Assembly (NCBI GenBank): GCA_043777675.1
Contig: JAYWHR010000033.1
Location: forward strand, 62,001-126,000
Direction: 5' to 3'
Origin: JANMDU01 sp043777675
GTDB lineage: Bacteria > Pseudomonadota > Gammaproteobacteria > Burkholderiales > Burkholderiaceae_C
DNA length: 64,000 nt
This document shows positions 51,269 to 59,524 of the stretch, in pieces. The translations under genes were made by a program, and so were the position numbers. The notes below the pieces were generated by a model. That model saw only the letters and a list, made by a program, of their open reading frames with translations, was not told where the DNA came from and did not search any database. The number at the start of each line of letters is the position of its first letter. The stretch's first letter is position 1.

Positions 51269-52645
51269 ATGGCACGCAATACACAAGTTCAAGCAGATCA
51301 CAACGCACCGCCAGTCACGGCCATCCTCGCCAAATTCGTGGCCACGCATCCCAGCCGAGGCTGGAGCGATGCGGTTGACGCGGAAGCCCACCGCACCTTT
51401 CTTAATTGGCTCGGCTGCGCTATCGGTGCCGTGCAACACGAAGCACCGCAAGCAGCCATCAAAGCCTGCCAAGTGCTCGGCGGAGCCGCCCAAGCTAGCG
51501 TGCTGGGCGGTAGCCAGAAGCTCGATATGGCCAGCGCCGCTTTGGTCAACGGCATCAGCTCCCACACCTTTGATTTCGACGACACCCATCTCAAAACCAT
51601 CATCCATCCAGCAGGCCCGGTAGCCTCTGCGCTCTTGGCTCTGGCCGAACACACTGGAGCAACGGGCCGGGAGCTGATTGACGCGCTCGTGCTGGGCATC
51701 GATGTGGCCTGCCGCGTGGGCAACATGATGTACCCCGACCATTACGACCGAGGCTGGCATATCACCGGCTCCACCGGCACACTCGGCGCAGCAGCCGCCT
51801 GCGCGCGCCTGCTCAAGCTTTCCGAGCATCAAACGCAGATGGCGCTAGGCATCGCTGCCAGCCAGCCGATTGGCATGCGCGAGCAATTCGGCACCATGAC
51901 CAAGCCCTTCCACCCCGGCGGCAGCGCCAGAGCCGGCCTGATGAGCGCCCTACTTGCCCGCGAAGGCTTCACGGCTTCGCCCAGAGCGATTGAAGCGCCA
52001 CGCGGCATGAGCCAAACGATTTCCGTGAAAAACGATTGGAGCGAAATCACTGAAGAGCTCGGTCAGCGTTTTGAAATCAGCTTCAACAGCTACAAACCCT
52101 TTGCCTGCGGCATCGTGATTCACCCAGCGATTGACGGCTGCGTGCAACTTCGCAACGCGCATGGCTTAAAAGCTTCAGACATCGCCAGGGTCGATCTCAA
52201 AGTGCATTCGCTTGTCTTGGAGCTCACCGGCAAGAAAACCCCGCAAGACGGCCTGCAAGCCAAATTTAGCGTGTTTCACTCTTGCGCCGCGGGGCTCATC
52301 AATGGCAAAGCGGGAGAAGATGAATACCACGATCATTTCGTGCAAAGCACCGAGGTGATTGCTCTGCGCGATAAAGTCCATGCCGCGGTTGATCCAGCGA
52401 TCAACGAAGATCAAGTTGACGCAACCATCACTCTTCATGATGGCCGCGTATTGCACCATTTTGTAGAGCACGCCATTGGTAGCATGACAAACCCCTTAAC
52501 TGACACGATGCTCAATCAAAAATTCACGGATTTAGTATCTCCAGTGCTTGGATCAACACGAGCAGCACAGTTAATCTCGCACAGCCGAGGAATTGGTAAC
52601 GCGGCTGATTTAAGAAGCTTGTGCGGACTCGCGCAAAATCATTGA
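51269..52645 (+). CDS. MmgE/PrpD family protein
   Basis: The 458-residue protein has FLNWLGCAIGAVQHEAPQAA near the start, SHTFDFDDTHLKTIIHPAGP (family active-site segment with Asp and His residues) and KPFHPGGSARAGLMSALLAR. Relatives are 2-methylcitrate dehydratase and cis-aconitate decarboxylase. With a Bug receptor upstream and no other methylcitrate-cycle genes here, a specialised dehydratase for an imported acid is more likely than PrpD itself. Confidence 0.9.
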   Translation: MARNTQVQADHNAPPVTAILAKFVATHPSRGWSDAVDAEAHRTFLNWLGCAIGAVQHEAPQAAIKACQVLGGAAQASVLGGSQKLDMASAALVNGISSHTFDFDDTHLKTIIHPAGPVASALLALAEHTGATGRELIDALVLGIDVACRVGNMMYPDHYDRGWHITGSTGTLGAAAACARLLKLSEHQTQMALGIAASQPIGMREQFGTMTKPFHPGGSARAGLMSALLAREGFTASPRAIEAPRGMSQTISVKNDWSEITEELGQRFEISFNSYKPFACGIVIHPAIDGCVQLRNAHGLKASDIARVDLKVHSLVLELTGKKTPQDGLQAKFSVFHSCAAGLINGKAGEDEYHDHFVQSTEVIALRDKVHAAVDPAINEDQVDATITLHDGRVLHHFVEHAIGSMTNPLTDTMLNQKFTDLVSPVLGSTRAAQLISHSRGIGNAADLRSLCGLAQNH

Positions 52646-53728
52646 TCACTCTTGGGCGATCCAGTCGGCTAACAAGGAAATGTCCTTTTGCAGCCAGATA
52701 GCCGTGCTTGGCACTTCGTAGGAAGTATTTGTAAGATGCCGCTGCGCGAGTAGTCTCATCCACAGTGGATCGGGATTGCCCCGAGCATCCAGTTTGACCA
52801 AGATCAATTCCAGCATACGTTTTGCTTGCAAATGTCCCAGATTGGCAGCCTGCCGATACAGCTCGATCGCTTGCACATCATTGACCGGTACACCTTTGCC
52901 GGCGTGATACCGAACAGCTTGCTCATACAAGGCTTGGCCGGGAATCGTATTGGCCAGGCGAGTTTGGTCTGGTGAAGTCTGTGGCGTAAACGGATGGGTC
53001 TTGTTGTTGATTTGCTGCACGAGCAGGTTGAAGTTTCTGGCTGCCGCCGTGCTACCGCGCTGTGCAGCCATCTCGAAACTCTTGAGCGCCGAACCACGCT
53101 GCCCTGAGGTGAGCAGTTGAAGCCCTTGCTCATTCAGCGCTACGGGATCTTGTAACGCAATCGCATCACGCAATAAACCAGCCGCTCGCAAGCGAGTCTG
53201 AGCTTCTGCGGCCTGCTCTGCGCTTGCCCACTCTATGAGCTTGGCTTTTGCAGGCTCTCTTTGGCGAGCTCGCTCTATCCACAAAGCCACAGAGCGTCGA
53301 TCAGGAACGCCGAAGCAGCCCATCAATGTACAGTAAGCCACTGCCGCTGGCGCTTGTGGATCACCGCGTGAGTAAGCCAACATAAATGTGTAGCCTGCTT
53401 GCTTCAGGTCTTGCGGCTCGTTCAAACCGTGCAGCTTTTGCAGACCCAATTGAATTTGGGCTGAAACTTTTTTGAGCGAAACCGCCTTGACTTTGCTTGA
53501 TGGAGGCGCCGGCGCAATCGCACTTGGGCTGAACTGATGCCCCTCAGACGCCGCGCCCGAGCCAGGTGCATCTGTGATCACAACGCGTGCAGTAGCCAGG
53601 AGGGGTAAACCCAGTAACGCAGCGACTCCTATCCGGCAAATCAACAGCCGCACGCACGATGCATTCCAGCCTTTTTTAAGCCGCATCGCAAACGGCTGTA
53701 TGGCATGCGGCAAACTTCTGAAGTTCAT
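52646..53728 (-). CDS. Exported Sel1/TPR-like repeat protein of the amyloid-candidate locus
   Basis: The 360-residue protein has an N-terminal signal or anchor (LLICRIGVAALLGLPLLATA). The C-terminal half holds Sel1-like repeats: SGQRGSALKSFEMAAQRGST and KGVPVNDVQAIELYRQAANL. Such repeats mediate protein-protein contacts at membranes. Its ATG overlaps the stop of the CsgG-like lipoprotein gene as ATGA, so the two are translationally coupled and probably act together. A longer frame running back through a Ser-coding repeat is rejected. Confidence 0.8.
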   Translation of the reverse strand: MNFRSLPHAIQPFAMRLKKGWNASCVRLLICRIGVAALLGLPLLATARVVITDAPGSGAASEGHQFSPSAIAPAPPSSKVKAVSLKKVSAQIQLGLQKLHGLNEPQDLKQAGYTFMLAYSRGDPQAPAAVAYCTLMGCFGVPDRRSVALWIERARQREPAKAKLIEWASAEQAAEAQTRLRAAGLLRDAIALQDPVALNEQGLQLLTSGQRGSALKSFEMAAQRGSTAAARNFNLLVQQINNKTHPFTPQTSPDQTRLANTIPGQALYEQAVRYHAGKGVPVNDVQAIELYRQAANLGHLQAKRMLELILVKLDARGNPDPLWMRLLAQRHLTNTSYEVPSTAIWLQKDISLLADWIAQE

Positions 53729-55479
53729 GGCTTGACTGCTGGCACATTTGCGCTCGCTGCGGCTGCGGCTGGAGCTGGAGCTGGAGCTGGAGCTGGTAAA
53801 TTTGCTGCACTCTTGCGCCTTACATTCCACTGCACGCTGGCTGTTTGCAATGGCGTAGCGCCAGCCACACCTTGCAACGCTTGGTTGATCTGGGTTAATT
53901 TAACGCCTTTATGCAGAAAGAAAGCTGTGGCTGAAAGCAAAGGATTGGCCGAGCCCGACAGTAAATCTTGTGAATTCGAAAAGCACATGACTTGCTCCGT
54001 GCCCGGATCAGTTGCTTCGATATAAAACCCAGGGTTTGGATTCATCCAATCGGGCAAGCGGATAGCTCTATTCGCTTGGGTCAGGCTATGTCGATGCGTG
54101 GAGTTGGGATAGATCCGCATGGTGTCGCCCAGCGCATCTTCGTAATAGCACCACATATGCGCAGTTTGACCCAACACTGCTGACATAAAGAGCTGCTCGC
54201 CCACCTCAAATGAGGTGCCCATACGATTGGACGGCGAAGGAAGATTTTCGATTTTCATCTCGATGCGGTTCACAGACGCCATCGTCTCGGTGGTCGCTTT
54301 GCCTTGGCTTGGCAACACCATATCCATCACCACTTTGGGGATCTCGATGGACGACAGCGCGTCGCGTATCTGAGTGAGCGCTGATTCTGGCCTTTGCTCC
54401 CAGCCGATGCGATTAAATTTGCCTTGCATGTCCACGTTCACAAAGTCACGCATCAGGCGCTCGTACAGCTCAAAGCCAATCTGGCCATGTGCCACGATAT
54501 CTTGATCCGCTTGAAAACGCACGATGGCTTGCTTGAGCACCGCCTCTGACACCTGCTTGCTGCTCAAGTAACCGCGAGAATACAAAACTGACTGGACGCT
54601 TTTACTCAGTTGCTCAGGGCTTTCATCACGATACCAATCCATCAATGTACGCTGAAACTCTGGGTGCGTTTGATCAAGGGATAAGCACTGCCAGTACGGC
54701 ACGCGAGACCACTTACCGACCAACTCAATCACGCCCAGCTCCACCAAGGTTCGGGCTGCTCCAGAGGTGCCTTGGCTGAATTCTTTACCCATGTTGAACT
54801 GCACACCATACGAACCGATACGGCCCGCCACATCCACGCCCCACCCTCCGTTGGAGATCACCACTTCATTGGCAGAATCAATCCCGGGAATTAAGGTGCG
54901 TGTTCGGAACTCACCAAGGTGAAGCTCAAGGCCAATCATCGTTGCGTTGCGGTTTCGGCTAAACCCGGTTTCCAATCGACTCGCTGAAGTACCTACGTCG
55001 GCATCATTGCTGGCGACATTTAAGTCAGCAAACGAGATTGCGCCTGAGACGTAGAGTGCGGGGCGCTGAATCTGCAGTTGGTTTGCACCAATCAATAGCG
55101 TGGTTAGGTTTTGAACAGTATCTTGACGCACCAAGTCAACCTCATAGTCCACATAGCGGAAAGCACTGCTGGTACGCGACATTTGCGACAAGGCTGTAAT
55201 GATCATTTCCTTGGTGGCCACAGTCACTTTCCCCGAAGGATCAGGAATATTTTTGCTGGTGATCAATGTCGTGGGGATACGCATATCACGAAGCAGGCGA
55301 TCCATGCATCCCAATGCGACGGAGTAGCTGGAAAAACTCCGCGACGGCTGCACCAATGGTCGATTGAGCGGTGGCACTTGGCTCGCAAATTTAGCATCAG
55401 CGCTGTCTGGCCGATAAGGTGTAGCGCAGGCGCTCAACAGCAATGCGCTCACCATGGCAAGAATGGATGTTGTTTTCAT
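53725..55479 (-). CDS. CsgG-like outer-membrane lipoprotein with peptidoglycan-binding-like and DUF4384 domains
   Basis: The 584-residue protein is a lipoprotein (lipobox LLLSAC near residue 17). Residues about 40-275 resemble the CsgG/HfaB curli secretion channel: an N-terminal helical/beta domain, then LYVSGAISFADLNVASND, MIGLELHLGEFRTRTLIPG and a glycine-rich segment ending in TLVELGVIELVGKWSRVPYW. Residues 300-355 look like a peptidoglycan-binding helical unit (VLYSRGYLSSKQVSEAVLKQ). Residues about 430-530 are DUF4384-like (FEVGEQLFMSAVLGQTAHMW and MRIYPNSTHRHS). The tail is Pro-Ala repeats. The fusion order is unusual; single-domain calls are by pattern, not search. Confidence 0.65.
   Translation of the reverse strand: MKTTSILAMVSALLLSACATPYRPDSADAKFASQVPPLNRPLVQPSRSFSSYSVALGCMDRLLRDMRIPTTLITSKNIPDPSGKVTVATKEMIITALSQMSRTSSAFRYVDYEVDLVRQDTVQNLTTLLIGANQLQIQRPALYVSGAISFADLNVASNDADVGTSASRLETGFSRNRNATMIGLELHLGEFRTRTLIPGIDSANEVVISNGGWGVDVAGRIGSYGVQFNMGKEFSQGTSGAARTLVELGVIELVGKWSRVPYWQCLSLDQTHPEFQRTLMDWYRDESPEQLSKSVQSVLYSRGYLSSKQVSEAVLKQAIVRFQADQDIVAHGQIGFELYERLMRDFVNVDMQGKFNRIGWEQRPESALTQIRDALSSIEIPKVVMDMVLPSQGKATTETMASVNRIEMKIENLPSPSNRMGTSFEVGEQLFMSAVLGQTAHMWCYYEDALGDTMRIYPNSTHRHSLTQANRAIRLPDWMNPNPGFYIEATDPGTEQVMCFSNSQDLLSGSANPLLSATAFFLHKGVKLTQINQALQGVAGATPLQTASVQWNVRRKSAANLPAPAPAPAPAAAAASANVPAVKP
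53771..53794. repeat. Hexanucleotide tandem repeat (GGAGCT)4
   Basis: Four perfect units encode the AP repeats in the lipoprotein tail. A 6-bp unit keeps the frame, so it varies tail length rather than switching expression. Confidence 0.85.
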
Positions 55480-55575
55480 AATTGATTCCGTCCGAATTCA
55501 GAGTCTGAGCGAATCAAACTGCGCCACATTCACGTGATGTGGCTTGGTGGTGATTGGAGATTGCAGCTCGCGAAT

Positions 55576-56016
55576 TCAGCGGCAAATATTTATTAAATCG
55601 CCTCGAAGTACCGTGACTTGGTCTTGCCCACGCGGCCCGTATCGACCGCTGGTCATGCCCGTTGGCGGTGTAGCACTGCCTATTTCTTGCACACAAGTTT
55701 TGTTAAAGCCAGCTGAGTCTGCGCGATCAGACGTGCTGGATGTCACTTGTGTCTCTTCGCCTCTGCTCATACCCAGGGCTATATAGCGAGCAATTTTTGC
55801 CTTCAAACCGATTGGCATATCCTGCCTTTCATCCAAGCCTTTGCCAGGACGATCAGAATTTCCGCCTCCGCCGCTCATATTCGGAGCAGTCGTCAATAAA
55901 ACTGTATCTTGACCGGGTGGCTGAGCATAGGCTGAGAGCTGAAAAATAAGCAAGAATATGCAGACCAAGCTATGCGTCAATAAATAGCAATTCTGTGTCG
56001 ATTTTTGCGTGTTCAT
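55576..56016 (-). CDS. Small secreted protein of the amyloid-candidate locus
   Basis: The 146-residue protein has a signal peptide (LLTHSLVCIFLLIFQLSAYA) and no recognised domain. The mature part is Gly/Ser/Thr-rich (NMSGGGGNSDRPGKG) and includes the helix LKAKIARYIALGMSRGE and two cysteines near the C-terminus (KTCVQEIG and INICR) that could form a disulfide. The ATG at 56016 has AGGTG upstream. It lies between the Q/N-repeat protein and the CsgG-like lipoprotein, suggesting a minor subunit or chaperone. Function unknown. Confidence 0.7.
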   Translation of the reverse strand: MNTQKSTQNCYLLTHSLVCIFLLIFQLSAYAQPPGQDTVLLTTAPNMSGGGGNSDRPGKGLDERQDMPIGLKAKIARYIALGMSRGEETQVTSSTSDRADSAGFNKTCVQEIGSATPPTGMTSGRYGPRGQDQVTVLRGDLINICR

Positions 56017-56129
56017 GCTGCACACCTTTTAGGTATCAAACCAGTGAAAAAAACCTAAGGTAATCTAGGCATAGGCATGGATTGCTATCAAGCACATCCA
56101 TGCCCAATTGCCTAGCCTGCATCTTTAAC

Positions 56130-56558
56130 TTAGTTGCAGGTATCGCAGCCGTTGTTGCTGGCGATATTTTGTACCGCTTTGGTTTTGTAGCCAGATGCCA
56201 AGTTAGCTACGTAGCTGTTCTTGATATAGGTCACTTGTGTTGAGTCGTCATTGATTTTCACGCTGCCAATGTTGCTAGACAGGTTTTGGCTAGCGAACGA
56301 TTTAACGCCTTTAGACTCGTTGGAGACGCTGGAGTTTTTCACCGTCGTGATCTGCTCTTGATCGTCGTTTACACGTACTTTGCCAGCGTTAGAAGAGATG
56401 TTTTGCTTGGCTTCGCTCTTTTTGCCGCTGGCGGTGTTCATGACAGAAGAATTCTTGATGGTTGCAATTTGCAATGAGTCTTCATTGATGACCGGGCCGC
56501 TGCCTGCGAAAACTGCGCCTGATGTAGCCAAGAGAGCGATGAGTGCTAATTTTTTCAT
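56130..56558 (-). CDS. Exported protein of three 39-residue Q/N-rich repeats, amyloid candidate
   Basis: The 142-residue protein has a signal peptide (MKKLALIALLATSGAVFA). The mature protein is almost entirely three tandem repeats with the pattern [IV]N-[DE]D-x2-Q-[IV]-x-T-[IV]KNS-x-V-x-N, then QN-[IL]-x-SN-x-G; spacing is exactly 39 residues between repeats one, two and three. It ends CDTCN, a C-terminal CxxC. Asn, Ser and Gln dominate. Repeats with evenly spaced Gln/Asn are the hallmark of curlins and FapC-type fibre subunits, and FapC also has three repeats and a C-terminal CxxC. Homology is not claimed. Confidence 0.8.
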   Translation of the reverse strand: MKKLALIALLATSGAVFAGSGPVINEDSLQIATIKNSSVMNTASGKKSEAKQNISSNAGKVRVNDDQEQITTVKNSSVSNESKGVKSFASQNLSSNIGSVKINDDSTQVTYIKNSYVANLASGYKTKAVQNIASNNGCDTCN

Positions 56559-57096
56559 GATGATTCCATTCAAAGTAAGGTTGGTCGAAGAACCGTCTTG
56601 AATTGTTCAAAACGGTGCGGCCTTGACTGCGGGAGGCTATTTCCACCCAAAGCTTTAACCACGAACGTAGTGTCCGATTTGCAACCGCCATTAACAATCG
56701 TTCACGATAACTAGTCACCACACTTAGTGAAAACCCTCGGTTTTCGAGCAGAATAGTCTAAGTATTTGATAATTAATGCTTTTTTCGCTTGCTTTTCGGT
56801 TCATTAAAATGAAACCATATGTAATATTAGTAATATATACGAAAATGTGAAATAAGTGTTTTTATGTGACTTTGTGATGGCTTTTACGGCGTAAGTACTC
56901 AAACAAGGATGCCGTGTATGCGGGTAGTTCGATTGAAAGTATTCAAAATCCCCGAGCGACAGCGTTAGGTAGACCAGCCATGCTCATGAAGACAAGCTTG
57001 TCACATCGGTGCACAATTACTCACATAGGATGCATGTCATTGAATTTATGTGTAAACCACTACTAACAAGCGGGGCGTGACCAGGGTGAACTTCAG
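56559..57096. promoter_or_regulatory. Long divergent control region
   Basis: 538 bp without a credible gene separates the Q/N-repeat gene from the LuxR-type regulator. The centre is AT-rich (ATGTAATATTAGTAATATAT at about 56819-56838, containing repeated TAATAT units), and a TTAACAATCG/CGATAACTAG stretch lies near 56690-56715. The size suggests complex control, as between csgD and csgBA in enterobacteria. Boxes cannot be assigned. Confidence 0.45.
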
Positions 57097-58203
57097 TTGG
57101 CAAGCAATTTACTGCGGCAGGAAATGATGGGAAATTCGGGACTTCACAAACGCATCACACCCGTACAGGCTTTACGACAAGCAGGTCAATTGGGTAGGCA
57201 GGCATTAGCTAAGCTGGGCAGCGCCAGTCATAAATCTACGCCTGATCCTGCGGCCCCTATAGGCTTAGCCGCACCAGATGAACTTGACTCTGCCTTCAAG
57301 CAACATCCGGATTTGTTTCGTGAAGGCTCGCAAATCCAAGCTGATTGGAATGAGATCAAACAGACAATGTATGCGGGGTGCGTACATACATTGCTGATCC
57401 GCGAGCAGCAAACTGAGCCGCTATTGCGGGAGTATCTGCTGAGCGATTCTCGTTTGCACCTATGCGCAATGGCTGAGAGCTTGGGAGATGCATGCCGGCA
57501 GATTCGCAAGCAAAGCTACCAAGTTATTGTGCTTGCCATCAACAGCCGGATGGATGACATGTCCGCGTTGTTGGATTTAATGAATTCCTCAAATTCACGA
57601 GCGAAAGCTGTGGCGGTCCTGGAAAGTGGGGCTATCGCGCAGCTTCAGCACATGATTCACCCGAAAGTTTTGGGTTATGTCGCGGCTCAAGACGCTTCGC
57701 AACATTTAGCTGATGCCGTCATGGAGGTTTCTCACGGGCGATTCACCGCCTCACCTGCGATCTCTAGCATCGTGCTTCGCTTGACTTCTAACTACTTGGC
57801 GGAGCGCGTACCAACAATTCAAGCATCTGCAAATCGTCGCTATTCTAGCGAAGCACACAGTGCATACGAACCCGCCAATAATTCTGCATTTGCGCCATCA
57901 GCATTTAATTCCTCACATTTGAACTCGTCATTTTTTCCTTCGTCGATGAATTCAACTTTTGGCGAGTCTTCCAGCTTACAGCACACCACAAAAGTCAAGA
58001 GGACATCCTTATCCGAGCGAGAGACTGGCATCTTGTCGTTGATTGCAGGTGGATTTAGCAGCGCTGAAATTGCAGAGCAGTTGGCGATCTCAGTGACAAC
58101 CGTTAATGCACACATCCGAAATATTTTCGCCAAACTCGATGTGCATACAAGAGCTCAGGCGATTCACGTTGGTATCGCGCAAGGGATGATAGAAGTCCAA
58201 TAA
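57097..58203 (+). CDS. LuxR-type transcriptional regulator of the amyloid-candidate locus
   Basis: The protein has up to 368 residues. A receiver-like or unknown middle (VIVLAINSRMDDMSALLDLM and SRAKAVAVLESGAIAQLQHM) is followed by a Ser/Asn-rich linker (about 260-300) and a GerE-type helix-turn-helix: LSERETGILSLIAGGFSSAE, then EQLAISVTTVNAHIRNIFAK. The domain order recalls CsgD and NarL-like regulators, though the usual phospho-acceptor pocket is not clear. The frame opens at a TTG (57097); ATG at 57124 or 57127 is as likely. It is divergent from the Q/N-repeat gene, so control of that operon is inferred. Confidence 0.8.
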   Translation: MASNLLRQEMMGNSGLHKRITPVQALRQAGQLGRQALAKLGSASHKSTPDPAAPIGLAAPDELDSAFKQHPDLFREGSQIQADWNEIKQTMYAGCVHTLLIREQQTEPLLREYLLSDSRLHLCAMAESLGDACRQIRKQSYQVIVLAINSRMDDMSALLDLMNSSNSRAKAVAVLESGAIAQLQHMIHPKVLGYVAAQDASQHLADAVMEVSHGRFTASPAISSIVLRLTSNYLAERVPTIQASANRRYSSEAHSAYEPANNSAFAPSAFNSSHLNSSFFPSSMNSTFGESSSLQHTTKVKRTSLSERETGILSLIAGGFSSAEIAEQLAISVTTVNAHIRNIFAKLDVHTRAQAIHVGIAQGMIEVQ

Positions 58204-58222
58204 GACGTCACATGGTGCAGGA

Positions 58223-59068
58223 TCAGTGCGCAATTTGCAACACAAGACGATCCATGCCGACATAGCCCACGAAGTGCTTGTTGATTGCTCGGCCAATGGC
58301 ACACAGGCCAAGTTGGTCAGCGATGTCGTACCCCATTTGCGTCATGCCGCTGCGTGAAACGACGATGGCGATGCCCATCTGGGCTGATTTGATGACCATC
58401 TCGCTAGTTAAGCGACCGGTGGTGTAGAAGACGTAGGGCTCAGTTTCCTCTAGCTTCTCTGTGGTGCTAATGCCTTGCATGGCCATCCAGCCTGCGATAG
58501 TGTCGATGGCATTGTGGCGGCCCACATCTTCCACAAACGTCAGCATGCGCGTGCCTTTGAAGAGAGCACAGCCATGGACGCTACCAGCGCTTTTGTAGGT
58601 GGACTCTTGTTGGCGGATGGCTTCGGTGATGCCGTAGAGCTGAGTTTGAGTAAGCTTTGCCTCAGGGAGTTTGATTTGATCAATCTCGTCCATCAAGCCA
58701 CCGAATACGCTGCCTTGTCCGCAGCCTGTGGTGACAACTTTTTTAGCGGTGCGCTCTTCGATTTTGTCGATGCCATCATGCGTTTTTACGGCAGCAGAAT
58801 TGACTTCCCAATCGACGGTGATGGATTCAATTTGCTGCGCGCTATCTACCAAGCGTTGATTTAGCAGGAAACCAAGCACGAGCAACTCAGGCTGCGCGCC
58901 CAGCGTCATGAGGGTGACGAGCTCGCGCTTATCTACATACACCGTGAGATCGCGCTCCGCAGGTATCTGCATGGCACTTTTCTCGCCTCTTTCGTTGATG
59001 ACTTGCACCTCGCGTGTGAGCAGCGCGCGGGCTTGTGTGAGCTGGGGCAACAGCGGTAGATGAGACAT
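58223..59068 (-). CDS. fdhD: Formate dehydrogenase accessory sulfurtransferase
   Basis: The 281-residue protein moves sulfur to the molybdenum or tungsten cofactor of formate dehydrogenase. Family motifs: ERDLTVYVDKRELVTLMTLG, the cysteine loop VTTGCGQGSVFGG, VHGCALFKGTRMLTFVEDVG with RHNAIDTIAG, and TTGRLTSEMVIKSAQMG. Only the first Cys of the CxxC seen in E. coli FdhD is present (CGQG), which is found in other members. It follows the dehydrogenase operon behind a terminator. Confidence 0.95.
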   Translation of the reverse strand: MSHLPLLPQLTQARALLTREVQVINERGEKSAMQIPAERDLTVYVDKRELVTLMTLGAQPELLVLGFLLNQRLVDSAQQIESITVDWEVNSAAVKTHDGIDKIEERTAKKVVTTGCGQGSVFGGLMDEIDQIKLPEAKLTQTQLYGITEAIRQQESTYKSAGSVHGCALFKGTRMLTFVEDVGRHNAIDTIAGWMAMQGISTTEKLEETEPYVFYTTGRLTSEMVIKSAQMGIAIVVSRSGMTQMGYDIADQLGLCAIGRAINKHFVGYVGMDRLVLQIAH

Positions 59069-59089
59069 AGGTGAAGTGTAGCGGGCATG

Positions 59090-59117
59090 AAAAACGGCGC
59101 TTGTTAGCGCCGTTTTT
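59090..59117. terminator. Rho-independent terminator of the fdh operon
   Basis: AAAAACGGCGC-TTGTTA-GCGCCGTTTTT: perfect 11-bp stem with A/T tracts, between the last fdh operon gene and fdhD. Confidence 0.85.
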
Positions 59118-59135
59118 CCGCAGATACTTAAAGTT

Positions 59136-59507
59136 CTATTTTTTCGCAGGTGCTGCTGGAGTAGCAGGTTTAGTTGGGGCAGCGGCTACCGCTGGGGCAG
59201 GTCCGGCTGTGACCGCCGGCAATGCCGGTGGAGGGAAGACAAAAGCGCCGGGGTCTGCGCAGGCAGGTGTTTCCGTAGCGGGCTTGGTTTCTTTGCCAGC
59301 AGCCTTGGCTACTTTGAAATAGTGCGCCGCTGTGGTTTCGCGGGACTTGCAGAGCTGGAAATCCGCTATTTTGTTGCCATGAGCCGTTTTAGCAGTCGCT
59401 TCTGCCGCTTTGGCTTTGGCCTCGTCTGTAAGCACTGGCGTAGGCAGTTTGGCGAACGCGACGCCAGCAAGCAGTGTGACAACGGCTATCAAGATTTTTT
59501 TGTTCAT
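59136..59507 (-). CDS. Small exported Ala/Pro-rich protein at the end of the fdh operon
   Basis: The 123-residue protein has a signal peptide (MNKKILIAVVTLLAGVAFA), a middle with KIADFQLCKSRETTAAHYFK and a second Cys in TPACADPGAF, and a tail of Ala-Pro repeats. The two cysteines could form a disulfide. I do not know its function; location suggests a periplasmic accessory to formate dehydrogenase. The start at 59507 follows the gamma-subunit stop by 17 bp. Confidence 0.75.
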   Translation of the reverse strand: MNKKILIAVVTLLAGVAFAKLPTPVLTDEAKAKAAEATAKTAHGNKIADFQLCKSRETTAAHYFKVAKAAGKETKPATETPACADPGAFVFPPPALPAVTAGPAPAVAAAPTKPATPAAPAKK

Positions 59508-59524
59508 GGGTTCTCCTGTTTCTC

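Noticed and set aside
53771..53794. (GGAGCT)4 as a phase-variation switch
   Set aside because: The 6-bp unit cannot shift the frame; it only changes the number of Ala-Pro pairs.
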